DNA of 64,000 nucleotides from Eggerthella sinensis. GTDB taxonomy: Bacteria > Actinomycetota > Coriobacteriia > Coriobacteriales > Eggerthellaceae. This document shows, piece by piece, positions 7,893 to 16,787 of this stretch. The translations under genes were made by a program, and so were the position numbers. Below the pieces are notes generated by a model. It saw nothing but the letters and a program-made list of their open reading frames with translations. It ran no database searches and was not told where the DNA came from. Each line of letters starts with the position of its first letter. Position 1 is the first letter of the stretch. The stretch spans positions 62,001-126,000 of the forward strand of contig NZ_PPTT01000004.1 in the NCBI RefSeq assembly GCF_003339815.1, given 5' to 3'.

Positions 7893-10661
7893 TTAGTATA
7901 CCCCCTTGAACTGGTCCTTATCGTCGGTCACTTCCACTTTATTGAAGTCGGGCAGCCATGCCTCGAACTGCTCGGGTTCCGTCCAGATGCCTTCCGGTGC
8001 GCTTTCGGCGGGAGTGACTCTTACTTGGAACCCGCGGTAGGTCACCGACCCGATGAAGTCTGCGAAGGGGCCTTGGTCGTTCGTCAGCATGTTGATGTTC
8101 ATCTCGGTGAAGCCCTTCGTGGACGTTTCCACGGTTTCGGGGAACCAGAAGCGCTCCATCCACGTGACGCCGGGAGCGATGCGCTTGGTTACGTTGGCGC
8201 GAGCTTGCGTCTTTCCTCGCGGACTTTCCAGCCATACCCAGCCCTTGTGTTCGATTCCGTACTTTTCGGCATCCACGGGGTTGATCCACACTTCGGGCAC
8301 GGGGAACCGCTCACGGATCCAGGGAACGTTGCGCAGGGTGCCATGGGTATACATGCTCACATGGCCGCCGGTGATGACAAGCGGGTATTGCGCGGCCAGC
8401 TCATCGTCGAGAGGGCTTTCGTTCGGTTCGCGATAGTAGGGGAGCGGGTCGTACTCGAAGCTGGCCGGTTCAAGCTCGTATAACGACCAGGGTGCTCCGG
8501 TGCGGCCCAAAGTGATGATCTGCTCTCCGTAGCATTCCAGCTTTTTAGACGGAGTGTTGAAGCCTTGGGGCTTGCCCGTCTCCTCGTCGATGCGTTCGTA
8601 CACGTAGAACTGCTGGTATTCCTCGTCGGAGCACGTTTCGTAGTAACCGTGTTCCTGAACGTAGTCGCAGAGTTCTTCCCAGCTCATCGCATCGGGGTCT
8701 TGGGATTTGAAGTTTGCCGTGAGCATGTCCTCCATCGTTGGCTCCCAGGGAATCTCCGTGCCTTCCCACAGCTCGACGGCAAAGCCTTCCGGCAGGTTCT
8801 CGGGTGTCGGCTTGCATTTTTCGGGGTCGAACGAATCGATGAACCTCTGGTGGCCTTTGTCCGCCATCTTCTTTGCCAGCATCGAGAAAAACATCGGGTC
8901 CTCTACGGATTCCCACAGATGCGTGGTAGGTTGGCGTACGTAAAACCTGTTCTCGGCCCCGAATCCCCAGTGGTTCTCCAGCCATTCGGTTGTCGGCAGT
9001 AGATAATCGCAGTACATGGAGAACGATGTGGGATACATGATGTGATGCACATTCAGATCCATAGATTCGAAGGCCTCGCCCCATTTCGCCGCGTTGGGCA
9101 TGTTCATCATCTTGTTCAGCGAACGCTCGATGATGGCGCGCACGCGATAGGGTTCGCCGCTGTTGATGGCATCGAGCATGAGCGAGTTATGGGTCCACTC
9201 GCGACGGCACGAAGCTTTGTATTCGATGCAGCCGAACCGTTTTTTGTACTGTTCTTCGGTCATGAAGTGTTCTAACGTGCCAGGTTCGGGCCAGTAGGGC
9301 CCGTCGGAAGAGAACATCTGCATCATGGTGCCCGGCTTGGAGTAGTTGCCCATCATGGCTTCCAGGATGAATTGGCAAATTCCTACTTGAGGAGAATTGA
9401 CCGCATGGTCGCCCGTCATGCCCATGGACATGAACCCGGGTGTGTTCTCGGCGTACAGGCGGATGGCCTCCTCGATCATGTCCGCTTCGAGCCAGCAAAT
9501 CTCGGCCGTCTTTTCCAGCGTCCATTCGCTGCAGCGTTCGTGGATGAGCTGAAAAGCGGGTGTACACCGAATACCGTTCACTGTGTAGGGACCGCCCTCG
9601 AGAGCTGGCTCAAGTGCATCGTCGTAGGGATAGGACATGCTCTGGGCAGAGTCGGTCTTGGTATCCCATACCAGGTAGGCAAGATCCTCGGCTTCCATGC
9701 CGACTTCTTCGGGCTTGAGGGTAAAGCCGGTTTCCAGATTGACCAGATAGGGCATGTTCGTCCATTTCATTACGGAGTCCCTGTTGTAGAGCTCGTTGTC
9801 CATGATGTAGTTGATCCAGCACATCAGCAAGGCAACGTCGGATCCTGGTCTCACCGGTAGCCAAACGTCTGCTTTGGAGGCATCGGCCGTCATGCGCGGA
9901 TCGACTACGACGGTCTTCGCTCCCATTGCGCGAATCTGGGCTGCCGGACGACCGCCGCTCGCCACGCAGGAGCTGGCGGGGTTCGATCCCCAAAGTACCA
10001 TGCACTTGGTTTGATCGCCCTGGATAAACTCCGCATTGAGCCCCTCGTAACTCACGAAGTCGTTGTTGTTCTTGCCCCACATAAGCTGCGACATCGTTTG
10101 ACGCGGCTGCAGGCACTGCAAGCCGCCCGGCTCGAACTTATGGCAGCCCATGACGTGACACCAGCGGCTCGCGTACCCGTCATAGTACGTGGAGCCGCCC
10201 CCGCCATAGCCAACTTGAATGGCCTCGGCGCCATACTTCTCCTCAATCTCCAAAAGCTGGTCAGCGATTTCATCGAGGGCTTGCTCCCAGCTGATGCGCT
10301 CCCACTGGTTGGATCCACGCTCGCCTACGCGCTTCAGGGGGTATTTGATGCGGTTGGGGTTGTAGAGCGCCTGGATGAACGACAGGCCTTTGGCGCAAAT
10401 CGCGCCCTTCGAGTACACGTGATCGGGGTCGCCCTCCAGCTTCACCACACGGCCGTTCTTCACGTGAGCGAGCACGCCGCAGCGACCCACGCAGCCGGCG
10501 CAGCAGGTTTTCACGATCCTGGTCTCCGATTCTTCAGCCGCCAGCGCCTCCTGCGGTTTGGAAGTGAAGCTCACGAGCCCCGTCCCCCCGGTTGCGGCCA
10601 CCAAACCCGCAATGGCCGTCGCGCTTACGAACGACCTGCGGGTGATTCGAGCATTATCCAT
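7893..10661 (-). CDS. Tat-exported molybdopterin oxidoreductase, catalytic subunit (module 1)
   Basis: A 922-residue bis-MGD oxidoreductase of the DMSO-reductase superfamily. The Tat motif ITRRSF is at residues 6-11. The N-terminal 4Fe-4S ligands are read as C54, C57, C61 and C89 (CAGCVGRC, then GAICAKG). ERISWEQALDEIADQ and the following cofactor-binding folds are intact, and the C-terminal cofactor domain starts near LVITGGHVSMYTHGTLRN. A conserved-looking cysteine in GGLQCLQPRQ lies where the metal-ligating residue is expected, but this cannot be settled by eye. The enzyme would act outside the membrane on an unknown acceptor. RBS GAGGAGG precedes the ATG. It is the second gene of a transcript that probably begins at 11324. 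Confidence 0.9.
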   Translation of the reverse strand: MDNARITRRSFVSATAIAGLVAATGGTGLVSFTSKPQEALAAEESETRIVKTCCAGCVGRCGVLAHVKNGRVVKLEGDPDHVYSKGAICAKGLSFIQALYNPNRIKYPLKRVGERGSNQWERISWEQALDEIADQLLEIEEKYGAEAIQVGYGGGGSTYYDGYASRWCHVMGCHKFEPGGLQCLQPRQTMSQLMWGKNNNDFVSYEGLNAEFIQGDQTKCMVLWGSNPASSCVASGGRPAAQIRAMGAKTVVVDPRMTADASKADVWLPVRPGSDVALLMCWINYIMDNELYNRDSVMKWTNMPYLVNLETGFTLKPEEVGMEAEDLAYLVWDTKTDSAQSMSYPYDDALEPALEGGPYTVNGIRCTPAFQLIHERCSEWTLEKTAEICWLEADMIEEAIRLYAENTPGFMSMGMTGDHAVNSPQVGICQFILEAMMGNYSKPGTMMQMFSSDGPYWPEPGTLEHFMTEEQYKKRFGCIEYKASCRREWTHNSLMLDAINSGEPYRVRAIIERSLNKMMNMPNAAKWGEAFESMDLNVHHIMYPTSFSMYCDYLLPTTEWLENHWGFGAENRFYVRQPTTHLWESVEDPMFFSMLAKKMADKGHQRFIDSFDPEKCKPTPENLPEGFAVELWEGTEIPWEPTMEDMLTANFKSQDPDAMSWEELCDYVQEHGYYETCSDEEYQQFYVYERIDEETGKPQGFNTPSKKLECYGEQIITLGRTGAPWSLYELEPASFEYDPLPYYREPNESPLDDELAAQYPLVITGGHVSMYTHGTLRNVPWIRERFPVPEVWINPVDAEKYGIEHKGWVWLESPRGKTQARANVTKRIAPGVTWMERFWFPETVETSTKGFTEMNINMLTNDQGPFADFIGSVTYRGFQVRVTPAESAPEGIWTEPEQFEAWLPDFNKVEVTDDKDQFKGVY

Positions 10662-10709
10662 CGATCCTCCTCTTTCCGTTGATCTCGATTGCTTGCAGAG
10701 CCGGCTCGA

Positions 10710-11324
10710 TCAGGCTAGCTGTGAAAGCCCTTGCCGGGTGGTCGTCCAGCCTCGATCCCACACGAGTCCACCGGCTTTCTCGAGTTTGTCGAGAAAGCAG
10801 CTCACCTGCCGCTGCCTCAGATCGAGAAGCCCTTCCTCTACGAGTTTCTTTTCTAAGGCGCGCGTGGACTGCGGAGTGCGGCATAATTCGAGCACGCGCG
10901 TGTACGTGGATCCGAAAGCATCGGCTGCTTCCAGAAGGCGTGCGACTTCGTCGGCCGCCTCGTGTTCGGTCCAAACCCGTCTACCCGCTTCGGTGGCGAC
11001 CAGCATGAAGCTACGGGGCTCGTGGTTGGTCGTATCGGGCTTGTCGGCTGTCTCTGCCTCGATGCTGACGGATTCGGTGGCTGCGAGCTGCCGCATATCG
11101 GACTTTTCATCGTCTTTGGGTATCGTTTTCAGCGCTTCGACATCCACGAGCCACGAAACGAGTATGTCCGGTTCGTGGAGTGCTGCTCGCATTTCGGGGT
11201 AGGCGCAGATTTTTGCTTCAAGATCCTCGAAAGCAATGGGTTCGAGGCAGTCTCCGAGAATGCGGTACAGCGCCTTCTCGTAGCGAGGCTCGACGGAAAT
11301 GCGCCGCTTGATGTTCTCCTCCAT
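10710..11324 (-). CDS. Uncharacterised protein with winged-helix-like segments, first gene of module 1
   Basis: I do not recognise a named family. The 204-residue soluble protein has an N-terminal helical region (ENIKRRISVEPRYEKALYRI), a variable acidic middle, and C-terminal segments resembling winged-helix folds (TPQSTRALEKKLVEEGLLDLRQ, then FLDKLEKAGGLVW). A molybdoenzyme-linked regulator or accessory factor is possible but inferred. The ATG at 11322-11324 is preceded by GAGGAGG at good spacing; the open frame runs on to 11378 without a ribosome site. The stop lies 48 bases before the oxidoreductase start, so co-transcription is likely. The tandem TCTAACCG repeats lie about 90-120 bases upstream of the start. 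Confidence 0.6.
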   Translation of the reverse strand: MEENIKRRISVEPRYEKALYRILGDCLEPIAFEDLEAKICAYPEMRAALHEPDILVSWLVDVEALKTIPKDDEKSDMRQLAATESVSIEAETADKPDTTNHEPRSFMLVATEAGRRVWTEHEAADEVARLLEAADAFGSTYTRVLELCRTPQSTRALEKKLVEEGLLDLRQRQVSCFLDKLEKAGGLVWDRGWTTTRQGLSQLA

Positions 11325-11411
11325 AGTATTCACCTCCTCGTCGAGGGCAACGATAGGAAGAAAACGGGCAGTGAGCACTACCGCACGCCGCTTAAATCGA
11401 AGGGTATGTTT

Positions 11412-11441
11412 TCTAACCGCTTCTAACCGCTTGTCTAACCG
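11412..11441. repeat. Three tandem TCTAACCG repeats, probable regulator-binding iterons
   Basis: TCTAACCG occurs at 11412-11419, 11422-11429 and 11434-11441, with start-to-start distances of 10 and 12 bases, about one DNA turn. The first two lie in an exact tandem 10-mer TTCTAACCGC. They lie between the module 1 transcript and the divergent LuxR gene, so they are likely sites for that regulator. A single CTAACCG also occurs at 24206-24212 in front of module 3. Confidence 0.6.
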
Positions 11442-11531
11442 ACTTCTGGTTTGCTCTAGTTACCTGCATAGTTCCGTTCGAATTTGCATTTGGAAAATAC
11501 ACTCGAACTTAAATATGCCCCGAAAGGTCAT

Positions 11532-11561
11532 TTGATGTTCCATCCCGACGGCCTATATAAT
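11532..11561 (+). promoter_or_regulatory. Sigma-70-type promoter of the LuxR regulator gene
   Basis: TTGATG (11532-11537) and TATAAT (11556-11561) are separated by 18 bases, close to the housekeeping consensus. Transcription would start near 11568, giving a leader of about 75 bases that includes the G9 tract. Confidence 0.7.
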
Positions 11562-11621
11562 TACGCTCAGTGAGTTGAACGGCTGAGGAGAGGCGCAGGG
11601 CGCGTTTCGCGAAGACTCACC

Positions 11622-11630
11622 GGGGGGGGG
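11622..11630 (+). repeat. G9 homopolymer in the regulator leader
   Basis: Nine consecutive G residues lie 12 bases before the ATG at 11643. The tract is outside the coding frame (the frame has a stop at 11571 and no usable start before 11643), so a length change would alter leader spacing or structure rather than the protein frame. Confidence 0.8.
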
Positions 11631-11642
11631 AGATCGAGGCTT

Positions 11643-13079
11643 ATGGAGGCCGAAATTCGCACGGGAGCTGCGATGCGTGATACGGGCGTTTCGTTTGGGA
11701 CGTGCCGTACGATCGCATTGCTCGTGGTGGCCTATGCGTTGTTTCATGGTTGGGCTGACATCTTCTTTATCGGAGAGCTCATCGATCTTCCCGACATGAC
11801 GTACAGCTCCCATCAGATTTTCATCCTGTTTCGCACGCTCGGGTTCTTTGTCTGCTTCGCACTGTCGGATCGTCTGACGACCATCGCTAACAGGCTCGTG
11901 CCCTACCTGGTCTGTGCGGCCCTCATGGTGATGGCGGCGGTTCTCATGCTCGCTTCGGCCTACATTCCCGAAGCGGCGTTCTTCTTGCGATTTGGTGGTG
12001 CGAGCCTCGGAGGGATGGGCATAGGCGTGGTTTCGATGCTCTGGTTCGAATCGATCACGCTACTCAAACCTCTCACGGCTCTCATCTGCTATCTTCTCTC
12101 GGCGCTTGTAGCGCCCTCGCTCATCTCCCCGCTCTACGCAGCAGGTTTCGAGGCTTTGGCGGTGTATGGTCTTACGGTATCCGTGCTTGCGCCCTTTGCC
12201 ATCAAGCTGGGCGTGCGATTCGTTGATGCCCGTCGCGTCGATTCAAAATCCCGGGTGAACGGACCTTTGCTTGCCCGAATGATCGCACTGCTCTCCCTGT
12301 TCGGCTTTGCGCTCGCGTTCCGTGAGCCCATGATGGGCAACCAGATGTTCTCATCAGGTTCGTACACCGCGGTCGGGTCTCTTGCCATGGCGTTGATTGT
12401 TCTCGTCGGAATGGCCATAGGAGGATCCCGTTTTCGCGTCTCGTTTGTTTGCCGCATCCTGCTTCCTCTGACTGCTGTGGCGTTCTTGCTGCTGCCCACC
12501 CGTTTCCCGTTGATGGGATTGGTGTCCGACACCTGCGGATCTGCTTGCGACGAGCTTGTTAAAATCCTGTGCATCATCGTCCTCACCCACCAATGCTGGC
12601 GCAATGATGCTTCGGCTCTGCGACTATTCGGATTGGCGTACGGCGTCCATGGAGCCTTGGTGTTCCTTGGAGGGCAAACCTCTCTCGCCTTAATGGCTCA
12701 AGGGTTGTCGGAAACTGACATTTCCGCCTGGTTCAATATCATTGCGGCTCTAGCGATCGCTGCAACTATCTTTATTCTTCCTGACGATCGAGATCTCGCG
12801 CCCATTTCCTTGTACAGCGAGGAGCCGGCCTTGTCGGCGGAGGGACAGGATGCGCTTGACGAGGCGCGCGCCGCGCGCGCCCTTGGGCTGCGCTTCGGCC
12901 TCACGGCGCGGGAGGTCGAAATTCTAGAACTGATACTGCGAGGAAGGGGAATCGACGACATTGCCGCCGAATTGGTGATCGCCCGTGAGACGGTAAGAAC
13001 GCATCGTCGCAACATCTTTCTCAAATGCGAAGTGCACAGCGAAGAAGAACTGAAACGAGAAGCGGAGAACTGCTTTTGA
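11643..13079 (+). CDS. Membrane-bound LuxR-type transcription regulator
   Basis: A 478-residue protein with about 11-12 hydrophobic helices filling residues 20-380, then a cytoplasmic C-terminal LuxR/FixJ-type HTH (LTAREVEILELILRGRGID, about 420-470). No receiver or ligand-binding domain is present, so the membrane part is presumably the sensor. Architectures like this are common in Eggerthellaceae beside reductase genes. It is divergent from module 1 and upstream of module 2, so it could control either. ATG 11643 is used; ATG 11673 (MRDTGVSFG) with GGGAG five bases upstream is an equally good start. The inducing ligand is unknown. Confidence 0.8.
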   Translation: MEAEIRTGAAMRDTGVSFGTCRTIALLVVAYALFHGWADIFFIGELIDLPDMTYSSHQIFILFRTLGFFVCFALSDRLTTIANRLVPYLVCAALMVMAAVLMLASAYIPEAAFFLRFGGASLGGMGIGVVSMLWFESITLLKPLTALICYLLSALVAPSLISPLYAAGFEALAVYGLTVSVLAPFAIKLGVRFVDARRVDSKSRVNGPLLARMIALLSLFGFALAFREPMMGNQMFSSGSYTAVGSLAMALIVLVGMAIGGSRFRVSFVCRILLPLTAVAFLLLPTRFPLMGLVSDTCGSACDELVKILCIIVLTHQCWRNDASALRLFGLAYGVHGALVFLGGQTSLALMAQGLSETDISAWFNIIAALAIAATIFILPDDRDLAPISLYSEEPALSAEGQDALDEARAARALGLRFGLTAREVEILELILRGRGIDDIAAELVIARETVRTHRRNIFLKCEVHSEEELKREAENCF

Positions 13080-13418
13080 TGGGATTGCTTGGTGAGCAAT
13101 AGAGCTTGAGTGCAGCATGTTTTAAGGAATGCGTCGTGATGCTACGGTGCCGCGCGTGAATCTAGCCAGACTCGAAGGCTTGTTCGGTGGAAAATCGTTA
13201 TGCGATCAGGCGACCCAGTATAGGCCGGGGTCTCTTCCTTTGCGGTTTTGTCGTCGAGGGGCGATACCGCCTCCTGTCCAATCTCCCCTATCCAAATATT
13301 TCAAAATGTTCATAAATTTGAAAGGCTAGATGAATTGAATGACCTCAGGCGGCTGTGCGATTCTTTTGATATGCTCATTGAGCTGATCGAGATGTCGATA
13401 CAGGCGGAGGAGAAGAGT
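13080..13418. other. 339-base region upstream of module 2
   Basis: No gene is supported. Open frames run through it into the oxidoreductase gene, but without ribosome site or family resemblance. It holds a weak TTGCT/AGCAA hairpin (13085-13099) just after the regulator gene and the palindrome at 13299-13323. No convincing -35/-10 pair could be chosen. Confidence 0.6.
13299..13323. promoter_or_regulatory. Inverted repeat, candidate operator of module 2
   Basis: TTTCAAA (13299-13305) and TTTGAAA (13317-13323) form exact 7-base arms with an 11-base AT-rich spacer. It lies about 95 bases before the oxidoreductase start in an otherwise GC-rich region, which fits a dimeric regulator site. The binding protein is unknown. 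Confidence 0.45.
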
Positions 13419-16199
13419 ATGGGAGAGGTTGCTCGCAGCGCAAGCGCAAGAGGGATAAGCCGAAGGGGGTTTGTTGGGGCCAGCGCCGCAGCTGCTTTGC
13501 TGCTCGCATCCGGTTGCGCACCCGAGAACAAGCTCAAGAAGACGGAGGAAACCGAAGAACAGAGGTTTCGACTCGACGCCGAGCTCGACGAGGCCGTAAG
13601 CGGAGAGTGGAAAGCCGTTCCGTGTTGGCATAGCTGCGGAGGTAAATGCCTGCTCAAGGCGTATGTGGTAGACGGCGTTGTCACGCGTGTGAAAACCGAC
13701 GACGTATACGACGACAGTTTGGAGACTTTTCAAAACCGGGCTTGTCCTCGCGGGCGATCCCAGCGCATGACAATCTTCGGCGCAGATCGTCTCAAATACC
13801 CCATGAAGCGCAAAAACTGGCAGCCCGGAGGCGGGGAAAACGTCAACGGCGAATTGCGCGGAGTCGACGAGTGGGAGCGCATCAGCTGGGATGAGGCGAT
13901 CGAACTCACGGCGAAGGAGATGCGTCGTATCTACGATACTCACGGCGGGCGATCGGTGCTGTTTGCCAACTACGGTCGCACCCAGGCGCATTCGAAGCTT
14001 CTCGCGGCCATGGGCGGCTACACTAACTTTACGTTTACCGATTCGTATGGCAGCAATTTTCTGTACACCGGCGAGATGGGTGGCAATTTCGGCCATAGCG
14101 AGGCGGCGTATTCGACCAACGATCGATTGGATCTGCTGAACGCCGAAGTCATTTCCTTCCAAGGTGGAAACCCCGGCTGGGCTTCGGGAGGAACGCCGTT
14201 GTACAACTTCTATCGGGCGAAGCAGAGCGGTGCCGAATTCATTTACATCGGACCCGAGTACAACGTCACGGCGAGCACGCTCGAGGCGAAGTGGATTCCC
14301 ATTCGTCCCGCAACCGACACAGCGTTTCTGCTGGGCGTTGCTCACGAGATGCTGCGCTTGGACCAGGAGCAGGGCGACGTTGTCGATTGGGATTTCATTG
14401 GCAAGTACACGGTAGGATTCACGATGGACAGCCTGCCCGAAGACGCTTCCGTCGAAGAATGCTTCTACGGCTATGTGATGGGCGAATACGACGGCACGCC
14501 GAAAACCGCAGAATGGGCGAGCGAGATATGCGGCGCGCCCGCTGAGGATATCGCGTGGTATGCGGAAAAGATCGGCAAGACGCATGCTGCAACTATGATC
14601 TTCTCGTACGCCCCTTCGCGCTGCAATGGTGCCGAGAGCTTTCCTCAGATGATGATGACGATCGGGTCGATGGGCGGCCATATGGGCAAGCCCGGCCACG
14701 CTTGCGGCCCGCAATACCATTTCTGGGCATCAAACGACGGTCCCGCCTTGATCACGCCTGGTTCCATGCGCGATATGGACCTCCCGAAGGTTTTGGAAAG
14801 CATCGGTGGGTTCGATACGAGCGGAGAAGCCGGAGCTTCGTATCTGGGCGGATCGGCCATCCCCAACCGCGTTGACGATGTAATCCTCACGTCCTTCATG
14901 TGGTCGGCCGTGGTCGACGGGAAGTACACGTACTTCGGCAATGTCGTCGATAGGTCGAAGGGCTTGTCGTTGATCGAGGAACCCGAAGAGCGCGAGATCG
15001 ACATCCGCATGATCTGGTCCGACATGTGCAATTTCATCACGACGCGCCAGAACACCAATCTCGGTATCGAAGCGTACCGTAAAGTTGATTTTGCCGTATC
15101 CACATCTTACGTGTTCACGCCCGCCGCTCAATTCTCCGACATCGTGTTTCCGTGCACCACTCCGTGGGAGGGGCCCGGCTACGATGAGAAGTACCCTATG
15201 CTTTTCAGTCAGCAGAATCGCGAGTCTTTCATTATTCCCCATTGGGCGGTGGCTCCCCTCTATGAGGCGAAGAGCGAGCGTGATATCCAGTACCTCCTGC
15301 TCGAAGCGCTTGGGTTCGAAGCGGATCTGTTCTATCCTGCAAGCGAAGAGCAGCGCCACTTCGACCGAATCGTCAACACCACGGTGCTCGACGAGGACGG
15401 AAAAACCTGGGTTCCCTTGGTCACCATCACTCAGGAAGACCTTGATGAAGTAGGCCTGGAGGGTAAGGTTCAAGAAGGGAAAATCGGATACAAAGAGCTC
15501 ATGGAAGCCGGCGTCTACCATGTTCCGCGAAAAGAGGGGGACAACTACGGTTTCATCGCCTTCAAGGATTTTGTCGACGACCCCGAAGCCAATCCTCGTC
15601 CGTACACCAAGAGCGGCAAGATCGAACTGTATTGTCAGGAGAAGCTCAACATCCTCAATCGTTTGGGCTTTTCCAAGGAACCGCAAAAGCCCTACGTCGA
15701 TTATCACAAGCCGAAATACGGCTACGAGGAAACCTTTGAAGATTGGGACAACAAGGTAAAGGGCGCGTATCCGTTGCAAGTGTTCAACGGCCACTATCTG
15801 AGGCGTTCGCATACCTCCTTCGACGCCGTCGGCTGCATGCGCGAGGCGTATAAGAACCCCGTGTTCATGAATGCGGACGATGCGGCGGAGCGTGGGCTTC
15901 AGGATGGAGACTGGGTGCGCATCTTCAACCAGAACGGCGAAGTGTTGCGTCAGGTCTCGGCTCTTGAGACGATGATGCCGGGCGTCGTCAATCTTCCGCA
16001 CGGATCGTGGCCGGAAATCGATCCCGATCTAGGAATCAGCGTGAACGGAGGCACGAACTTCCTAACTGACTCGACGGTCGGAGACTCTTGCGTGCAGGGG
16101 TACAACACCGTGCTCGTGGAGATAGAGAAATACGAGAAGCAGGATATTCTGCCGGATGAAGCAAGGCCTGTGGTCGTGCCGAAGGGCATAGAGGAATAG
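13419..16199 (+). CDS. Tat-exported molybdopterin oxidoreductase, catalytic subunit (module 2)
   Basis: A 926-residue bis-MGD enzyme of the DMSO-reductase superfamily. Tat motif SRRGFV is at residues 14-19, followed by a lipobox-like LASGC (C33), so it may be an exported lipoprotein. The 4Fe-4S ligands are C69, C73, C77 and C109. ERISWDEAIELTAKEM, GGNPGWASGGTPLYNFY and RSHTSFDAVGC mark the cofactor domains. It resembles module 3 more than module 1 (shared KRKxWQPGG and EWERISWDEA). This broad group includes DMSO reductases and the catechol dehydroxylases of gut Actinobacteria; the substrate cannot be told. The start is chosen for the GGAGGAG site six bases upstream and the immediate Tat signal. 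Confidence 0.88.
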   Translation: MGEVARSASARGISRRGFVGASAAAALLLASGCAPENKLKKTEETEEQRFRLDAELDEAVSGEWKAVPCWHSCGGKCLLKAYVVDGVVTRVKTDDVYDDSLETFQNRACPRGRSQRMTIFGADRLKYPMKRKNWQPGGGENVNGELRGVDEWERISWDEAIELTAKEMRRIYDTHGGRSVLFANYGRTQAHSKLLAAMGGYTNFTFTDSYGSNFLYTGEMGGNFGHSEAAYSTNDRLDLLNAEVISFQGGNPGWASGGTPLYNFYRAKQSGAEFIYIGPEYNVTASTLEAKWIPIRPATDTAFLLGVAHEMLRLDQEQGDVVDWDFIGKYTVGFTMDSLPEDASVEECFYGYVMGEYDGTPKTAEWASEICGAPAEDIAWYAEKIGKTHAATMIFSYAPSRCNGAESFPQMMMTIGSMGGHMGKPGHACGPQYHFWASNDGPALITPGSMRDMDLPKVLESIGGFDTSGEAGASYLGGSAIPNRVDDVILTSFMWSAVVDGKYTYFGNVVDRSKGLSLIEEPEEREIDIRMIWSDMCNFITTRQNTNLGIEAYRKVDFAVSTSYVFTPAAQFSDIVFPCTTPWEGPGYDEKYPMLFSQQNRESFIIPHWAVAPLYEAKSERDIQYLLLEALGFEADLFYPASEEQRHFDRIVNTTVLDEDGKTWVPLVTITQEDLDEVGLEGKVQEGKIGYKELMEAGVYHVPRKEGDNYGFIAFKDFVDDPEANPRPYTKSGKIELYCQEKLNILNRLGFSKEPQKPYVDYHKPKYGYEETFEDWDNKVKGAYPLQVFNGHYLRRSHTSFDAVGCMREAYKNPVFMNADDAAERGLQDGDWVRIFNQNGEVLRQVSALETMMPGVVNLPHGSWPEIDPDLGISVNGGTNFLTDSTVGDSCVQGYNTVLVEIEKYEKQDILPDEARPVVVPKGIEE

Positions 16200-16205
16200 G
16201 GGTGC

Positions 16206-16787
16206 ATGGAGATGACGCTGGGTTTCTATTACAACCAAAGCGCGTGCAGCGGATGCCGCGCTTGCCAGATCGCCTGCAAGGACCGAAACGATCTTCCCGT
16301 CGGCGCGCTCTACCGACATGTGAGCACGTTTCAGACGGGAACGTTTCCCGATGCGACGCTGTACCACTACGCCGCAACCTGCAACCATTGCGAGTCGCCC
16401 GCTTGCGTGGCGAACTGCCCCGTAAGCGCCATGCAGAAGGCCGATGACGGCACCGTCCAGCATGACGACGTGCTGTGCATCGGGTGCGGCACGTGCGTGA
16501 AATCGTGCCCCTACGGAGTGCCGGTGCTTTTCGAGGAGAAGAACATCGCCGGCAAGTGCGATTCGTGCAAGCCGTTTCGCGATGCTGGGAAGAATCCGGT
16601 ATGCGTGGACGCGTGCAACATGCGATGCCTCGATTTCGGGGATATCGACGAATTGAAAGAGAAGTACGGAGCCGATCTGGTAAGCGAGCTTCCGATCCTC
16701 CCCTCGGCTGAAGAGACGGGTCCTTCAACGCTGATCAACCCGAAGGCGGCCGCTCTCAGTGAAGACTTCAAGGAAGCGATTCTATGA
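16206..16787 (+). CDS. DmsB-like 4Fe-4S electron-transfer subunit (module 2)
   Basis: A 193-residue ferredoxin subunit with four cysteine groups: CSGCRACQIACKDRND, CNHCESPACVANCPVSAM, CIGCGTCVKSCPYG and CDSCKPFRDAGKNPVCVDAC. It should pass electrons to the oxidoreductase encoded six bases upstream. Module 2 has no membrane anchor gene, so its electron donor must be encoded elsewhere or shared with modules 1 or 3. ATG 16206 is used; ATG 16212 is also possible. Its C-terminus (DFGDIDELKEKYGADLVSE) closely matches the module 3 subunit, pointing to common origin. Confidence 0.88.
   Translation: MEMTLGFYYNQSACSGCRACQIACKDRNDLPVGALYRHVSTFQTGTFPDATLYHYAATCNHCESPACVANCPVSAMQKADDGTVQHDDVLCIGCGTCVKSCPYGVPVLFEEKNIAGKCDSCKPFRDAGKNPVCVDACNMRCLDFGDIDELKEKYGADLVSELPILPSAEETGPSTLINPKAAALSEDFKEAIL

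Larger units (their letters stand above)
11325..11642. other. 318-base divergent intergenic region between module 1 and the LuxR regulator
   Basis: No gene is seen. It holds the tandem TCTAACCG repeats (11412-11441), a good plus-strand promoter (11532-11561) and a G9 tract in the leader of the regulator gene (11622-11630). It is the control region for both divergent transcripts. Confidence 0.8.

Noticed and set aside
13248-13418. 57-codon N-terminal extension of the module 2 oxidoreductase
   Set aside because: It would bury the Tat signal and has no ribosome site, whereas 13419 has GGAGGAG at ideal distance.
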